Below, in pieces: positions 43,991 through 55,091 of a stretch of 64,000 nt of DNA (positions are counted from its first letter, which is position 1; each line of letters begins with the position of its first letter). The position numbers were made by a program, and so were the translations under genes. The notes under the pieces are model-generated. The model searched no databases and was not told the DNA's origin. It saw nothing but the letters and a program-made list of their open reading frames with translations. Source of the stretch: Fistulifera solaris (Eukaryota > Bacillariophyta > Bacillariophyceae > Naviculales > Stauroneidaceae); the NCBI GenBank assembly GCA_030295235.1, contig AP026169.1, positions 744,001 through 808,000 on the forward strand, written 5' to 3'.

Positions 43991-45627
43991 ATGCTAACAA
44001 TACAACAAGCACAGCGTCTGTTGCGGACAGGAGCCATTTCCAGTGAACAATTGGTTCTGTTTTGCGTCACCCGCGCCGCTACTATTTCCGATGCTTGGGA
44101 ACGACGCATCGATACACACACTTTACTCGAACAGGCACGACAATCGGATTTCCGTCGTGCGCAAAACAAATTACTGTCACCATTGGATGGGATTCCGTTC
44201 TCAGTAAAAGCCAATTTGGCGGTTGCCTCATTACCCTTGACGGCGGGGAGTGCCATTTTAGAAACAAATGCGTGTGTTGGCTATCATGCACAAGTTGTTG
44301 ACGCCTTACTGCAATCGGGGGCAGTGTTGATGGGAACGACTACTATGGATGAGTTTGGAATGGGAAGTTTAGGAATCAATCGTCCTAAAAGTAAAACTAC
44401 AACGAGTAGAACGAAAAATCCTATCTCTGGATGGCATCGCCACACAAAACGGTTTTCCGATGAAGAAATGATCAAAATGATTCTCCATTCTCCTGAGACG
44501 ATCAATACACGTCTACAACAGGACGACGAAAGCAATGTCATTTTTACAGTCCTGGAGGATCGTCGAGTGGCAGTGCGGTGACCGTCGCTCAACAAGCCGC
44601 ACTGTTCTCCCTCGGCAGTGACACGGGAGGATCGGTGCGTCTTCCCGCCGCCTGGTGTGCCGTTGCGGGCTTGAAACCGACCTATGGATGCTTGTCACGG
44701 GATGGATTAGTGGCGTACGCGAGTTCGCTGGATACAGTAGGGATCTTGGCGCCGACGGTGTCGTGTCTATCCGTTGTATGGAGAGAATTGTTGCAACAGC
44801 AATTACGACAACCGCGACAGGATTCGACTTTGCGGCCATTTCAACACAATTCTATTCAGACATATTCATCGGCTTCTACACGACAAAAGCTACTGGAACG
44901 TGTAAAAGTGGCAGTGCCGACAGCCTTCGTGATCAAAGAAATGTCACAACCAGTCCGCGACAATTGGAAAAATGCTGCACGGCGATTGGAAGAAATGGGC
45001 GCTACCGTAGATGTCATTGACACAATCTCACCGCAAGTATTGCAGCAAGCATTGGCTGCCTATTACGTTTTGGCGTGTGCGGAAGCCACGTCGAATCTTG
45101 GTCGCTACGACGGGTTTCGTTACGGTTCAACGGCCGACTGCGATCGGACGAATGCAGTAAGAGACATTGACCAGCCACAAAGTAAATTCTCTTTGTTAGA
45201 GCAACAATACGCCCAGACTCGGACCCGAGGTTTCGGTAGCGAAGTCATTCGACGCATATTGTGCGGAACATCGGTCTTGTCGTCGGATCATTATCACACA
45301 CATTACGAAGCTGCTGCGAAATTGCGTGCCGTTTTGGCCCAACAAATGCGGGACGTTCTGGAACAATACGATTTACTTTTGGTTCCCACTACATTCAACA
45401 TGCCACCACGCATCGATGAGGCGAACTCCATTGATTCTACCGCCATGATGGCGAATGATATTATGACCGTACCGGCTAGTTTGGGAGGCTTCCCAGCATT
45501 ATCGATACCTTACGGTCATTGGGAGCGTGCACCGTTCGCCATGAGTATGCAATTGGTGGCGGCGCAACAGGATGAACAAAAGCTCTTTCGAGTGGCTGAA
45601 GCTCTGCAAGATTATGCTGTAGATTAG
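43991..45627 (+). CDS. GATA: GatA-type amidase (Glu-tRNA(Gln) amidotransferase subunit A, QRSL1)
   Basis: Amidase-signature enzyme; subunit A of the organellar GatCAB complex that converts Glu-tRNA(Gln) to Gln-tRNA(Gln). Catalytic triad visible: Lys in IPFSVKANLAV, cis-Ser and nucleophile Ser in PGGSSSGSAVTV and GSDTGGSVRLPA. Also MDEFGMGSLG, GLKPTYGCLSRDGLVAYASSLD and a C-terminal PALSIPYGH. The frame changes just before PGGSSSG, at a five-T run (44541-44545): one more T reads NVIFYSPGGSSSG, giving about 545 aa. Alternatively an 87-nt intron (donor at CG|GTTTTCC, acceptor tttacag at 44549) would remove a 29-residue insertion (RFSDEEMIKMI and following). The insertion is absent from bacterial GatA, so both are open. 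The start is the first ATG of the frame; there is no clear transit peptide. Confidence 0.88.
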
Positions 45628-46515
45628 TGAACTCAAGGGGAGCATATGATTATTTCAAGGGTACAATACTACTCGCCAACAGCTAACGAGACATGGTTCG
45701 TCAGCGGTAAGGAAAAGATAAGCATCGTTTCCTTCGCTGTTCTCAATGTCAAAATAAGGCAACACTTTGTTACTTCCGTGGCGGGAAGACATCGACTACA
45801 GACCAAAGCGACTCGCCGATATCAACAACAATGTAATTCTACTACGTAAAAAACACCATGGAAAATTTTCCATCCCGAGGAAATTCAAATCTTACATCTT
45901 ACGATTTATGCGTGCTTTGATGTTGCAAACTTAAGATTCTAACGATGTAGCCGGAGCTACACCAACAGACAGCAATTTCCCCTACGGGGTCTACGTCAAA
46001 CTCACGTACACATTCGCAACGTCGCATCTGTTGTCTTTTTCAAGATTGGTGTTTCAATTAATGTCGATGAACATTTATTGGCTCGAAAGAACCATCACAC
46101 CGGTAAATCGTTTCCTTCATAAACCTTACAGGCGTTAGCAACATTCGCAATTCATCATTCATCATTCGTCAACCGTCAACCTAAGGCGCGTCTGGCCATC
46201 GCTGGCAATGGAACGGTTCGTTCGGAAATTCCAGCAATGCTCCCTCCAATGAATAACCGTAGAATAACGCTGCATTGTCACACGATTGCTCCTTCTACTG
46301 CTTTTCCTATACAAAGCACCGCATTGTGGAGCACCTCAACGAGCCGGGCAATCCTTGCGGACGAAAAAAGCACCTCAACGGACCTCTTGGGGGTGCACCT
46401 TTCATGAATTGGAACGCAACTCTCCTTCCCCGCAAAAATTAATTATTCAACATAACGAACGAACGCAACCCACCCGCACGAGACACTAGTCACAGTTATT
46501 ATCAGCAATACAAGA
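45628..46515. other. Intergenic, GatA to LRR gene
   Basis: About 890 bases with no supported gene. Contains direct words such as CATTCGCAATTCATCATTC near 46142-46160 and A/T-rich flanks. No element recognised. Confidence 0.45.
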
Positions 46516-48798
46516 ATGACCATGGACGCTCCTGCTGATCCTCCCGCGTTCCTTCCTCCTCGTTATCCTGGTGAAGATTTTGTACCCGGACAATTTCGGG
46601 ACGCGTATCCTTCGACAACGCCATCAGAGCCCGAAGAATACTATGCGGACGCTTCTCGTCTCAATGCATCGTTACTAGTCGACGACGACGACGACGACGA
46701 CGACACGAATCTTTCTTCGTTAGAACTACAACAAGAAGGAGGAGGACATTCGTTGCCCACCGCCGAGGAAGTTCGTAACGCCAACGCGATGGAGAATAAT
46801 CCGTACAGCGGACGCCGGAAACGAATGTGGGCTTTGCTAGCACTCGGTCTCCTTGTGTTGACGCTTATTATTGCCGTAAGTGTAGCGGTTCCCCGACAGA
46901 AAGAGAGTAAATCTGTATCCGGTTCTTCGAGTGCCTTGGATGGTGTTGACGGAGGAAACTCCGCCGGCGGTAATCAAGGAACCACTGATCCTTTACGCAA
47001 CCCAAATGCGGCTCTACAAGTCGGTGTTTCTCGATACCAACAAGTGACCGAGTATATCGCATCACGGGGTATCACTGGGGCAGATAAATATGCCGATAAG
47101 GAAGGACCGCAACACCGAGCGGCGCTCTGGATTGCCGATTACGATCCCTTGCAACTGGCGATTCCCGAGACGGGCAATTACGAATTTGAGCAACGTTATA
47201 TCTTGGCGACATTCTATTATGCACTCGATGGTCCGAATTGGCGTTCGGATCTCAAGTTCTTGTCGGGATCGTCGGTTTGTGACTGGAATTTGCCCTTTGA
47301 CTTGGTGAATGAATTAGGAAAACAAAGCACATGGGACCAAGGTATTACTTGTGGAGATAGTAAACATGCCGAAATTCTTTTCATTGGTAAGTACTTTCCT
47401 ATTTGCGAACGGATTGGATCGCTTGAGGGGTAATCTCATGGTGGCTTCATGATACCTTGTACTCTATTCGCAGCGGGCAATGGACTATCGGGTGAACTAC
47501 CTCCGGAATTGGGTTTCCTTTCGACACTATGGCATCTCAGCTTGTATGATAATGATTTGAGCGGAGCACTTCCCTCGGAAATGCAGCACTTGACAAAACT
47601 ATGGTTCGTCGGCTTGGAAGAAAACAATTTGGAAGGACCCATTCCGTCGTGGATCAACAAATGGACGGATCTAGAATTCTTGGCACTCGGTACCAACTGG
47701 TTTAGCGGTAGTCTTCCGTCTCTTGCTGGACTGACCAAATTGAAAGAAATTTCATTTTACGAAAACGAATTGACAGGATCGATCGACTCGTTGAACCAAG
47801 CAACATCCCTCACGGCTATTTTTGCCAATACGAATAGCTTCAACGGTCGCCTTCATTCGACGACATTGGCCAACCTCAAGAAGCTGCAAACACTTGATCT
47901 GAGCGACAACGATCTTACTGGTTATTTCCCGGAGCACTTTTATGGGATTAAAAATGTCGTACTCGCCGAAAATCAGTTGACTGGCCAGCTTCCAGATGTC
48001 ACTACAACTGGTCTACCAATCGAAGTGCTCTCACTGCACAACAATGGTATTTCTGGAGATGTCCCGGCCAAAATTGGACTTCTGTCGAATCTGATTCATT
48101 TGGATCTTTCCCACAATCTCTTGGATGGGGAAGTCTTTGATTCGGTCAACGGATTGACGAAACTGCAATTCTTGCTCCTCTCGCACAATCCGTTAACGCC
48201 AGGTCGCATTCCTGTCATGTCCTCGCTCAAATTTTTACAGGATCTAAGTTTGGGCAACACCAACCGCTCTGGCCCTATTCCTACCGGAATGGGCACCCTG
48301 ACGAGCTTGCGTCTCCTAGATTTGCACGGAAACCAGCTCACTGGAGCAATCCCCACTCAGCTTGCCACAATTCCCAATCTTCGCTTTTTGTCGCTCAATC
48401 GCAACTCACTGACAGGAGGTGTGCCAGATGAATTGGCTGCATTGACCGACCTTTGTAAGTATCTCGTTGTTGAGCCAACCATGCTTTTTCCTAGAATCTT
48501 CTCTGACCACCTTGTTACTCTCTTTGTCTTCTCTTCTCCGTCTATAGACACCTTCTACATGGATCATAATAACATCACTGGCAATGTGGGCGAAATTTGC
48601 TTGAATGGAGGATCCGATAACTTAAAGATGTTTGTCACCGATTGCGAGGTCGAGTGCCCTTGCTGTAATGAGGGCACTTGCTGCGCTGAGTTCGACGATG
48701 CGTGCAATAAAGAAGAGCTTCTGACTAAGTTTCGAAAAGAATATGTCAGGGTCGAGTTTATATTCAACGAGAATGTAGCCTTGAACACGACCGTTTAA
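46516..48798 (+). CDS. Leucine-rich-repeat membrane protein (diatom LRR receptor-like)
   Basis: Single-pass membrane protein with a long extracytosolic LRR domain, of the kind numerous in diatoms. Exons 46516-47386, 47474-48454 and 48548-48798 with introns of 87 and 93 nt; about 700 aa. The N-terminal 100 residues are acidic with an eight-Asp run (cytosolic), then a basic stop (GRRKRMW) and a membrane segment ALLALGLLVLTLIIAVSVAVP (about 105-125). A Cys-containing cap (SVCDWNLPFD, GITCGD) precedes about a dozen plant-like LRRs of the L-S-G-x-L-P/I-P type (NGLSGELPPELGFLSTLWHL). The last exon is Cys-rich (CEVECPCCNEGTCC). Ligand unknown; adhesion or sensing are possibilities. No kinase domain, so signalling would need partners. 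Confidence 0.85.
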
Positions 48799-49708
48799 CT
48801 TGCACACATCATTATTTCATTTCGCTCCACACCCCCCACCGAAACGTTCCGCAAACATAGCAATAACTGTATCGTATATAATAATGAGCACAGTTGTGCT
48901 TCAAAAGACTGTACATTATGGTGTTAGGCTCATGAAGTCAGAGGCCAAATACGGTTATGGAAAACATTCAAGGACGACAGACGGTGTGAAAGTGCAACAA
49001 GCCGGAAAATCGTACGAAGGTCATTGAGGGGATGGTTCAAAATGAGATTTTCGTTGCAAGTACGTCCATCTAGACAACTATATTGCAAGAAATTAGTGGA
49101 ACCGACTGAAGATGCCTCGCAAACATGACAACTGACGGAACGTTTAAGGAAAGCAACCTCGCATGGCGTACGTTTGGGAAATGTCGAACTGTAACGACGT
49201 TCAAATTATTGCTTTCAGTACTGATGCAATAGATCTAGCGTGGACAGGCTTGACCTGTGGACTGTGGACACTGTGTGAAGAGGGTGTTGAATGTAAACGT
49301 TATTCTTGCCATGACTGAAATTCAGTCGTAACGGTTGTTATCTCGGCTACGGTACCCGCTAGACAATGTATGATACTAAAAAATCTATTTAGGTTTTTGT
49401 ATACCACTATGATTTATTATGTGTACAATACTTTCAATAATGACGTAGGCGCATCAACACAAGGAGAAAGAACAAAACAAAATCAACGTAATAAGTAATA
49501 ACACCATCTTGAAGAAGTCATCATTGTCAATCATCGATGTTTCAAATACTTAGCAAAAACAAAAGAACTGCAACGATAAGACTCAAATCAATGATCTAGT
49601 GGCCGACATTGCTGAACAAGGAACGATTGATATGGTGTAGACGTAAAGCACATAATGGCAACAAGTAGTCCTTGAAGATGTTTTCCTTAACAGAGTTACG
49701 TCTCAAGT
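48799..49708. other. Convergent intergenic region
   Basis: Between the LRR gene (plus) and the 61-aa gene (minus). A perfect copy of the palindrome lies at 49313-49327. A 75-aa frame at 48800 has no domain. Nothing else seen. Confidence 0.5.
49313..49327. repeat. Dispersed palindrome, copy 7 (consensus)
   Basis: CAT-GACTGAAATTCAGTC-GTAACGG: perfect seven-base arms around one central base. Confidence 0.65.
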
Positions 49709-50042
49709 TTAAAAAGCCGCAGCTTGTCGAGCTTTGGTCCAGATATCGTCTACCTGATCTCTAAGCTTTTGTGCTTCTTCCTTGTTTCCGCGGCCCTCAT
49801 GGTAAGGGATTTGTGCTTCTAACTTTTGAACTTTCTTGGCGTCTTTTCTAAGATGTGAACGAGAGAGGGACAAGGATTAGCGACGGCGTATCCAGACAGT
49901 CAAGGACGGCAATGAAGTCAAGCAAACGGAGCGTATAGGAAGATACAGAACTCAACAGCCACACAGAAAGAAGCAATGGTTCACCACAAACTTACTTGTT
50001 GAGAACAACCTCTTCACTTGCTTTCGACTTTGGCTTGGCCAT
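49709..50042 (-). CDS. 61-aa spliced microprotein
   Basis: Small gene too short for ordinary frame scanning. Exon 1 is 50042-49996 and exon 2 is 49847-49709, with a 148-nt intron (gtaagt...cttag). Product 61 aa: MAKPKSKASEEVVLNKK, then DAKKVQKLEAQIPYHEGRG and NKEEAQKLRDQVDDIW, ending TKARQAAAF. It is an all-helical, charged, probably coiled-coil protein. The intron junction falls between two Lys codons (phase 2) and both sites are canonical, which with the ordered heptad-like sequence makes this a credible gene. I do not recognise the family; an RNA- or ribosome-associated microprotein is possible. The intron is among the longest in the window relative to its gene. Confidence 0.65.
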
Positions 50043-50744
50043 GTTTGTGTTGTATTAGTCTGTTGACGGCTGACGTTAAAGTTTCGCTTTCGTGACGATC
50101 ACGAGGAAAAAAGATTTATGAGAGATCGGGACGATTGCAATTCGTTCCCAACAAGATCAAAGAACAACGCACGAGAAAGATCGCTGTCGTGCAGAATCGC
50201 TTGCTTTTACGCACCTTTCCTGGAAAAACGTAGAACGGTATCTTTTGATTTCACGTCATTTTTTACACGAACAAGTAGGAAAAATCCGAAGTCAAAGAGT
50301 TCCACAGAACATGTCTATAGTGTCACTATCTCGACATCACCGTGTCAGAACAAGTTTTAGTCGCCAGTATAGTTTAACGCCGCTAATTGCATTTGTAGGA
50401 AATGACTGTTTATCCACGGCTGTTAAATCGTATCGTTCTTGTGATTGCCCGCGAAGGTGCGAGTATACGACGAGAAGTGCTCTCCATTCGTGTGATCGTC
50501 AGTAGGTTTGAGTACTAAGGCTCTTTTGGTTCTATAGTAAAATGACACTATCAGACAAGATGTAAATGGATTGGTTAGCGAAGCAGTCGCAAAGTTCCAC
50601 GAGGAAAACACCCGTTCCCCTCTTCTCGTTTGATGCCCTTCAGCTCTTCTGTGTAATCCAGCACGATCTTTGTCTCATAAAACAAAACTCATTTCCAATT
50701 TAAAACGTTAATATTCCCCTTCAACCCAAAAAACAACTGCTACC
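50043..50744. other. Divergent intergenic region
   Basis: Between the 61-aa gene (minus) and the RNYF-repeat gene (plus). Short frames at 50118-50505 have no domains. No other element recognised. Confidence 0.45.
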
Positions 50745-52970
50745 ATGGGACAGTCTCAGTCCTCTCACACTCAGGATATCCACAAAGCTTCTTCTGTGAA
50801 GAAGTCTCTACCTGAAAGTGTGAGAGGACGGAAATCTGTCGAAAATTTGAACAAACCAGCTCCGCAGCGCCTTCATTATGTGGTTCATGAAGGACACTTG
50901 CCGGACTTTGATGACACTTCGGTCGACCACTCGTCGTTCCAAGGTGATGATGACTTTCATTTGTTTCATCACGATTTTCACAACATTGCGCATTTAGAGG
51001 AACTCGAAGAGGTAACCGAAACAGACTCGGAAAGTGATTTTGAAGACAACGAGGGTAAGTAAGAAAGAAAGGCTTAGTAGTTTCGGTTTGATACCAAGCA
51101 TAACTCAAATTGATTGTTTCTCACAGAGGATGAAGAATGGGAGGAACGTCTCCGCATTCTTGAGGATGCCCGCAAGATGAAGCAGGTAGCTGAATTCTTT
51201 CTTCACCCGGAACTTGCTGTGAAGGAAAGCTCCGATTGCAAGGCGCGCTGCTTCTTCGATCGCGTGAGTGCTCCCGAACGCTTGACGGTCGAAGAGGCAA
51301 AAGAGCATAACCAGATCATGGAAGACCTCAAGATTCTGAAGCAAACCGCTGCAGCATTTATGCACCCCGAACGCCCCATCGAAACCACAGATCCAGCATC
51401 GTGTGCACGCAACTACTTTTTCTCGCGCTTCGGCTCCTCCGCAAGAGAGTGTCGAAGACGCCGAAGAGCGGGCAGAGATCATGAATGACATTGCTGCCTT
51501 GAAGATGTTTGCTGGGCACTACATGCATCCGGAAGCTTCTGTGAAGACCACCGATGGTGCTGCTTTTGGTCGCAACTACTTCACTCGGGCGTCTGCTCCG
51601 TTCATGGAAAGTGCTGACGATGGCGAGGAGCGTGCACGCATTCTTGCCGATGCTCAGCAGCTGAAGCAACTGGCTGTCGACTTCCAGCACCCTGAACTGC
51701 CCGTGGTGACTTCGGATGCTACGGCCTTCGGACGCAATTACTTTAGCCGGCCTTCGGCACCCGAGTGTGATGCTTCGGATGCTATCCAAGAGCGCGACGC
51801 CGTATTGGCCGATGCTTGCCAGATGAAGGAGCTCGCTGGTCATTTCATGCACCCGGAGAATCCCGTTGTCGTGGACCCTGCTGTTTATGGACGCAACTAC
51901 TTTTTCTCGCGCTTCGGCTCCTCCGCAAGAGAGTGTCGAAGACGCCGAAGAGCGGGCAGAGATCATGAATGACATTGCTGCCTTGAAGATGTTTGCCGGG
52001 CACTACATGCATCCGGAAGCTTCTGTGAAGACCACCGATGGTGCTGCTTTTGGTCGCAACTACTTCACTCGGGCGTCTGCTCCGTTCATGGAAATTGCTG
52101 ACGATGGCGAGGAGCATGCACGCATTCTTGCCGATGCTCAGCAACTGAAGCAACTGGCTGTCGACTTCCAGCACCCTGAACTGCCCGTGGTGACTTCGGA
52201 TGCTACGGCCTTCGGACGCAATTACTTTAGCCGGCCTTCGGCACCCGAGTGTGATGCTTCGGATGCTATCCAAGAGCGCGACGCCGTATTGGCCGATGCT
52301 TGCCAGATGAAGGAGCTCGCTGGTCATTTCATGCACCCGGAGAATCCCGTTGTCGTGGACCCTGCTGTTTATGGACGCAACTACTTTTTCTCGCGCTTCG
52401 GCTCCTCCGCAAGAGAGTGTCGAAGACGCCGAAGAGCGGGCAGAGATCATGAATGACATTGCTGCCTTGAAGATGTTTGCCGGGCACTACATGCATCCGG
52501 AAGCTTCTGTGAAGACCACCGATGGTGCTGCTTTTGGTCGCAACTACTTCACTCGGGCGTCTGCTCCGTTCATGGAAATTGCTGACGATGGCGAGGAGCG
52601 TGCACGCATTCTTGCCGATGCTCAGCAGCTGAAGCAATTGGCTGTCGACTTCCAGCACCCTGAACTGCCCGTGGTGACTTCGGATGCTACGGCCTTTGGA
52701 CGCAACTATTATGATCGCCCTGCTGCAATTGGTCACTTTGAAATGATCCATACTTTCGCCCCACATGATCACGACGAGTACCATGATGATGAACACGAGG
52801 AACATTTCGGGTGGGATGATGAAGCTCACTTGTTTGATGACATCCGTCAGAACCTACATGTGCCATCTGGTTCCACCGGAAAGCACGGCCCGAAAGGAGA
52901 TGACGAGAGCAATCTTTCACGCTCCCCTTCTTCGGTCATGCTCTTTACAGGCGAATCTGCCTATGATTAG
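50745..52970 (+). CDS. RNYF-repeat protein with N-myristoylation motif; frame break repeated in each unit
   Basis: Diatom-type repeat protein of unknown function. Exon 1 is 50745-51054; intron 51055-51126 (72 nt, gtaagt...tcacag); exon 2 runs to 52970. The N-terminus MGQSQSSH fits a myristoylation signal (Gly2, Ser6). After an acidic His/Asp-rich linker come helical repeats of about 54 residues: RASAPxxExxDxxEERAxIL, ADAxQLKQLAxxFxHPExPV, then GRNYF. Three such subrepeats form a 161-residue unit, itself duplicated in tandem (484-bp DNA unit). In the DNA, each unit carries the same five-T run (51417-51421, 51901-51905, 52385-52389) where NYFSRASAPP would need four Ts. Removing one T at each gives a single protein of about 715 aa. 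The C-terminus (HTFAPHDHDEYHDDEHEEH) is His/Asp/Glu-rich and could bind metal. Confidence 0.75.
51421..52712 (+). repeat. 484-bp tandem coding repeat, about 2.7 copies
   Basis: Units of 484 bases: about 51421-51904, 51905-52388 and a partial 52389-52712. They differ at only a few positions (for example GAAAGTGCTG or GAAATTGCTG, GAGCATGCA or GAGCGTGCA), so the duplication is recent. Each unit holds three diverged 54-residue subrepeats, showing an older and a newer round of expansion. Confidence 0.9.
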
Positions 52971-53236
52971 ATTGCCGGAGCATCGCTTAGCTGTGGTACC
53001 GATGGCTGTGCTTCGAACAAACAACAGAAACAAAAATATGTATATTTCAGCCGTCTGTATTATTAGCTCATTAAAACTTAACGCTACATAAGATTATCTT
53101 ACAAACAAGTACGGACTTTCAAGCTCAGTGATGAGCTCTGAGATCAACGAAGTCGCGCAGCTAAATTCCCGCATTACTGGAAAAATAGAAAGAACGCATG
53201 TTGTATTTAATTTACAATATTATTGATCGACTGTAT

Positions 53237-54515
53237 CTATAAGCACTGGCACTCGTAATCTTCTGGGAAAAAAGCGCGGAAGTAGTCGCATACATCGGCC
53301 AGTTGCTCATCTGGTTCAATTTTCGTCAGGATGAGGTATAATACCCCAGCCGTAGAAAACGAAAGTCCAAGCAGGGACAATGATATCCAAAAGAATCGTG
53401 TACAACAACTTCCTACAGGTCCACTGAGAAGTATGACACCGCCCAGAAAGCCAAAGAGGAAGCCCCCACAAGCCCTGACCAGTCTATGTAGGTGAACGCA
53501 CTTAAGATGAAAACCAGTGCCATGCCACACATTGTAGAGCTGATTTGATCTACCCTTACAAGATCGTCGTATCGGTCATCCTTTAGGTCGAAAAGCGAAA
53601 GCGTAATAATTTCTGCCAATTTACCTCCAAACATCCCCATCAAAGCCCCAGAACTTCCAACGGCAATGGTGTCGTCGTCGAAGATCGTGGAACAAAATTG
53701 ACAGCCGACACTGCTCAGCAAGTAAATTACCAACCATCGAAATGAACCCCATTCACGCTCAAAAGAGCAACAGACTCGAGATGACAAAAGCCATTAATGA
53801 CGAGATGAAGAATTCCTACGCTGAGAAGTGATGGTGTCACGAGCCTCCACCATTCATGTTCGCGAATCATGAGATACGAGTTCTTCCCGCCCCATTCGCT
53901 GAACGTTGATGGATAAGGTCCCAGAAATCCATTCACATCAAATGGTGCCATTCCACATAATATCAGCTGAATCACAAGAATGCAAATTTGAGTGGCGACC
54001 AGCAATATTGAAAGCACGGGAACTGATTGCCTTTTTGGATAGTGGTCTTCGCCAGGATCATGTAATAAATTGAAGGAGTCGTCTATTGTGAGATCTCTTG
54101 TCGACGCATAGGACCATGTACTCAGTGTTTCTGAAGGTTCTGGATGCAGAGGTGTGGGAGACTGTTTTTTTTGCCATGGTGATGAAACTAACGCATTACG
54201 CGACGATTGCACTTTGTCGATGGACTGCCCTTCCTTGTTTGCAGCAACACTGCCACGGAGCCGCGATTTCCGGACTCGTCGTTCCTTCCCGTAGGTGTCT
54301 TCACCGACGACAATTCCGACTGTGGGTTCGGATGATATGTAAAGACTTTCCTGAGCTTTAGTGCCGTTGTATTTTCGAGACGATTCGTTTCGCGGTTTCG
54401 CTGAGCTCCTACACCAATCTTCTTCTTCTTCTGTCTGTAGCAAGGCCCTCTTTTTCTTCGCCCACAAGCTTTTACCCGATGGTTCCATCCGTTTATTTTG
54501 CATTAATCGAGGCAT
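53237..54515 (-). CDS. Rhomboid-like membrane protein lacking the catalytic His, two frame breaks
   Basis: Rhomboid-fold intramembrane protein. A 150-residue basic, Ser-rich cytosolic N-terminus is followed by six or more helices: a first helix (VLSILLVATQICILVIQLIL), EWWRLVTPSLLSVGILHLVI, GSSGALMG (the catalytic Ser motif GxSG) and IDWSGLVGGFLFGFLGG. In active rhomboids the last motif has His (e.g. AHLGG); here it reads SGLVGG with Leu in its place, so proteolysis is doubtful and a rhomboid pseudoprotease is likely. The frame breaks at a four-A run (53761-53764; one more base gives ALFEREWGSF) and a five-C run (53463-53467; one more gives VGGFLFGF). Both restore family sequence, so they look like homopolymer errors; about 426 aa. 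Confidence 0.8.
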
Positions 54516-55091
54516 GACGTTCTATGGAAATTGTATGCCAGAGTCTTTGACTTTGGTCGGAAGAGTCCACTGCCTCTCTCCAGAGATCACTTTGAATAAA
54601 CTAACAAAACTTGTCCTTCTTTTGTTTTGTTCAGCTTCTCTGTTTGGCGCAATGAAATAATCTTAGGGCAGAAGAAAGAATAAAGCGTTCTTTGCTGTTT
54701 TTGACTTTCCGTGTCAATGAAATATCGCCGATCAGTGCCGCTTTTCGTTTCCTCGGCTGGCGCAACAACTCGTCATTTAGTGATCTGGTACCTGAAGCTC
54801 TAAGCAAAATATAAGATACGACGCAGCACACGTTTGATTGGGTTATGTAAAGTACAAGTTGAGTAAACAATTTCCTTGTATATCGACTGTCCCATACCCG
54901 GATGTTTTTTGAGTCGCCAGTCGCCGTGCGAAAAAGAACGATGACACAAATTCAAGTACCTGGTACTTTGTCAACAAAACGACAAAAGCCAACGATCATC
55001 GACCTTTCATTTTAAAACAATTAATATAGCATACTTACAACAGTCGCCCCATCGAAGCAGGTTGAACATTGCTCTACTTCATTAAGCCTCA
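54516..55091. other. Divergent intergenic region
   Basis: Shared upstream region of the rhomboid-like gene (minus) and the CPBP protease gene (plus). A CAAGTACCTGGTACTTTG inverted word lies at 54954-54971. Small frames have no domains. Confidence 0.5.

Noticed and set aside
43299-43997. Three overlapping proteins of 168-232 aa in the minisatellite
   Set aside because: Open only because the 34-bp unit lacks stops; low-complexity translation, no homology.
45646-45849. 67-aa frame after GatA
   Set aside because: No domain or ordered composition; likely 3' flank.
51105-52829. Overlapping antisense frames in the RNYF-repeat gene
   Set aside because: They repeat with the 484-bp unit and mirror the sense repeats; no start context or domain.
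54631-54870. 79-aa minus-strand frame
   Set aside because: No domain, A/T-rich intergenic context.
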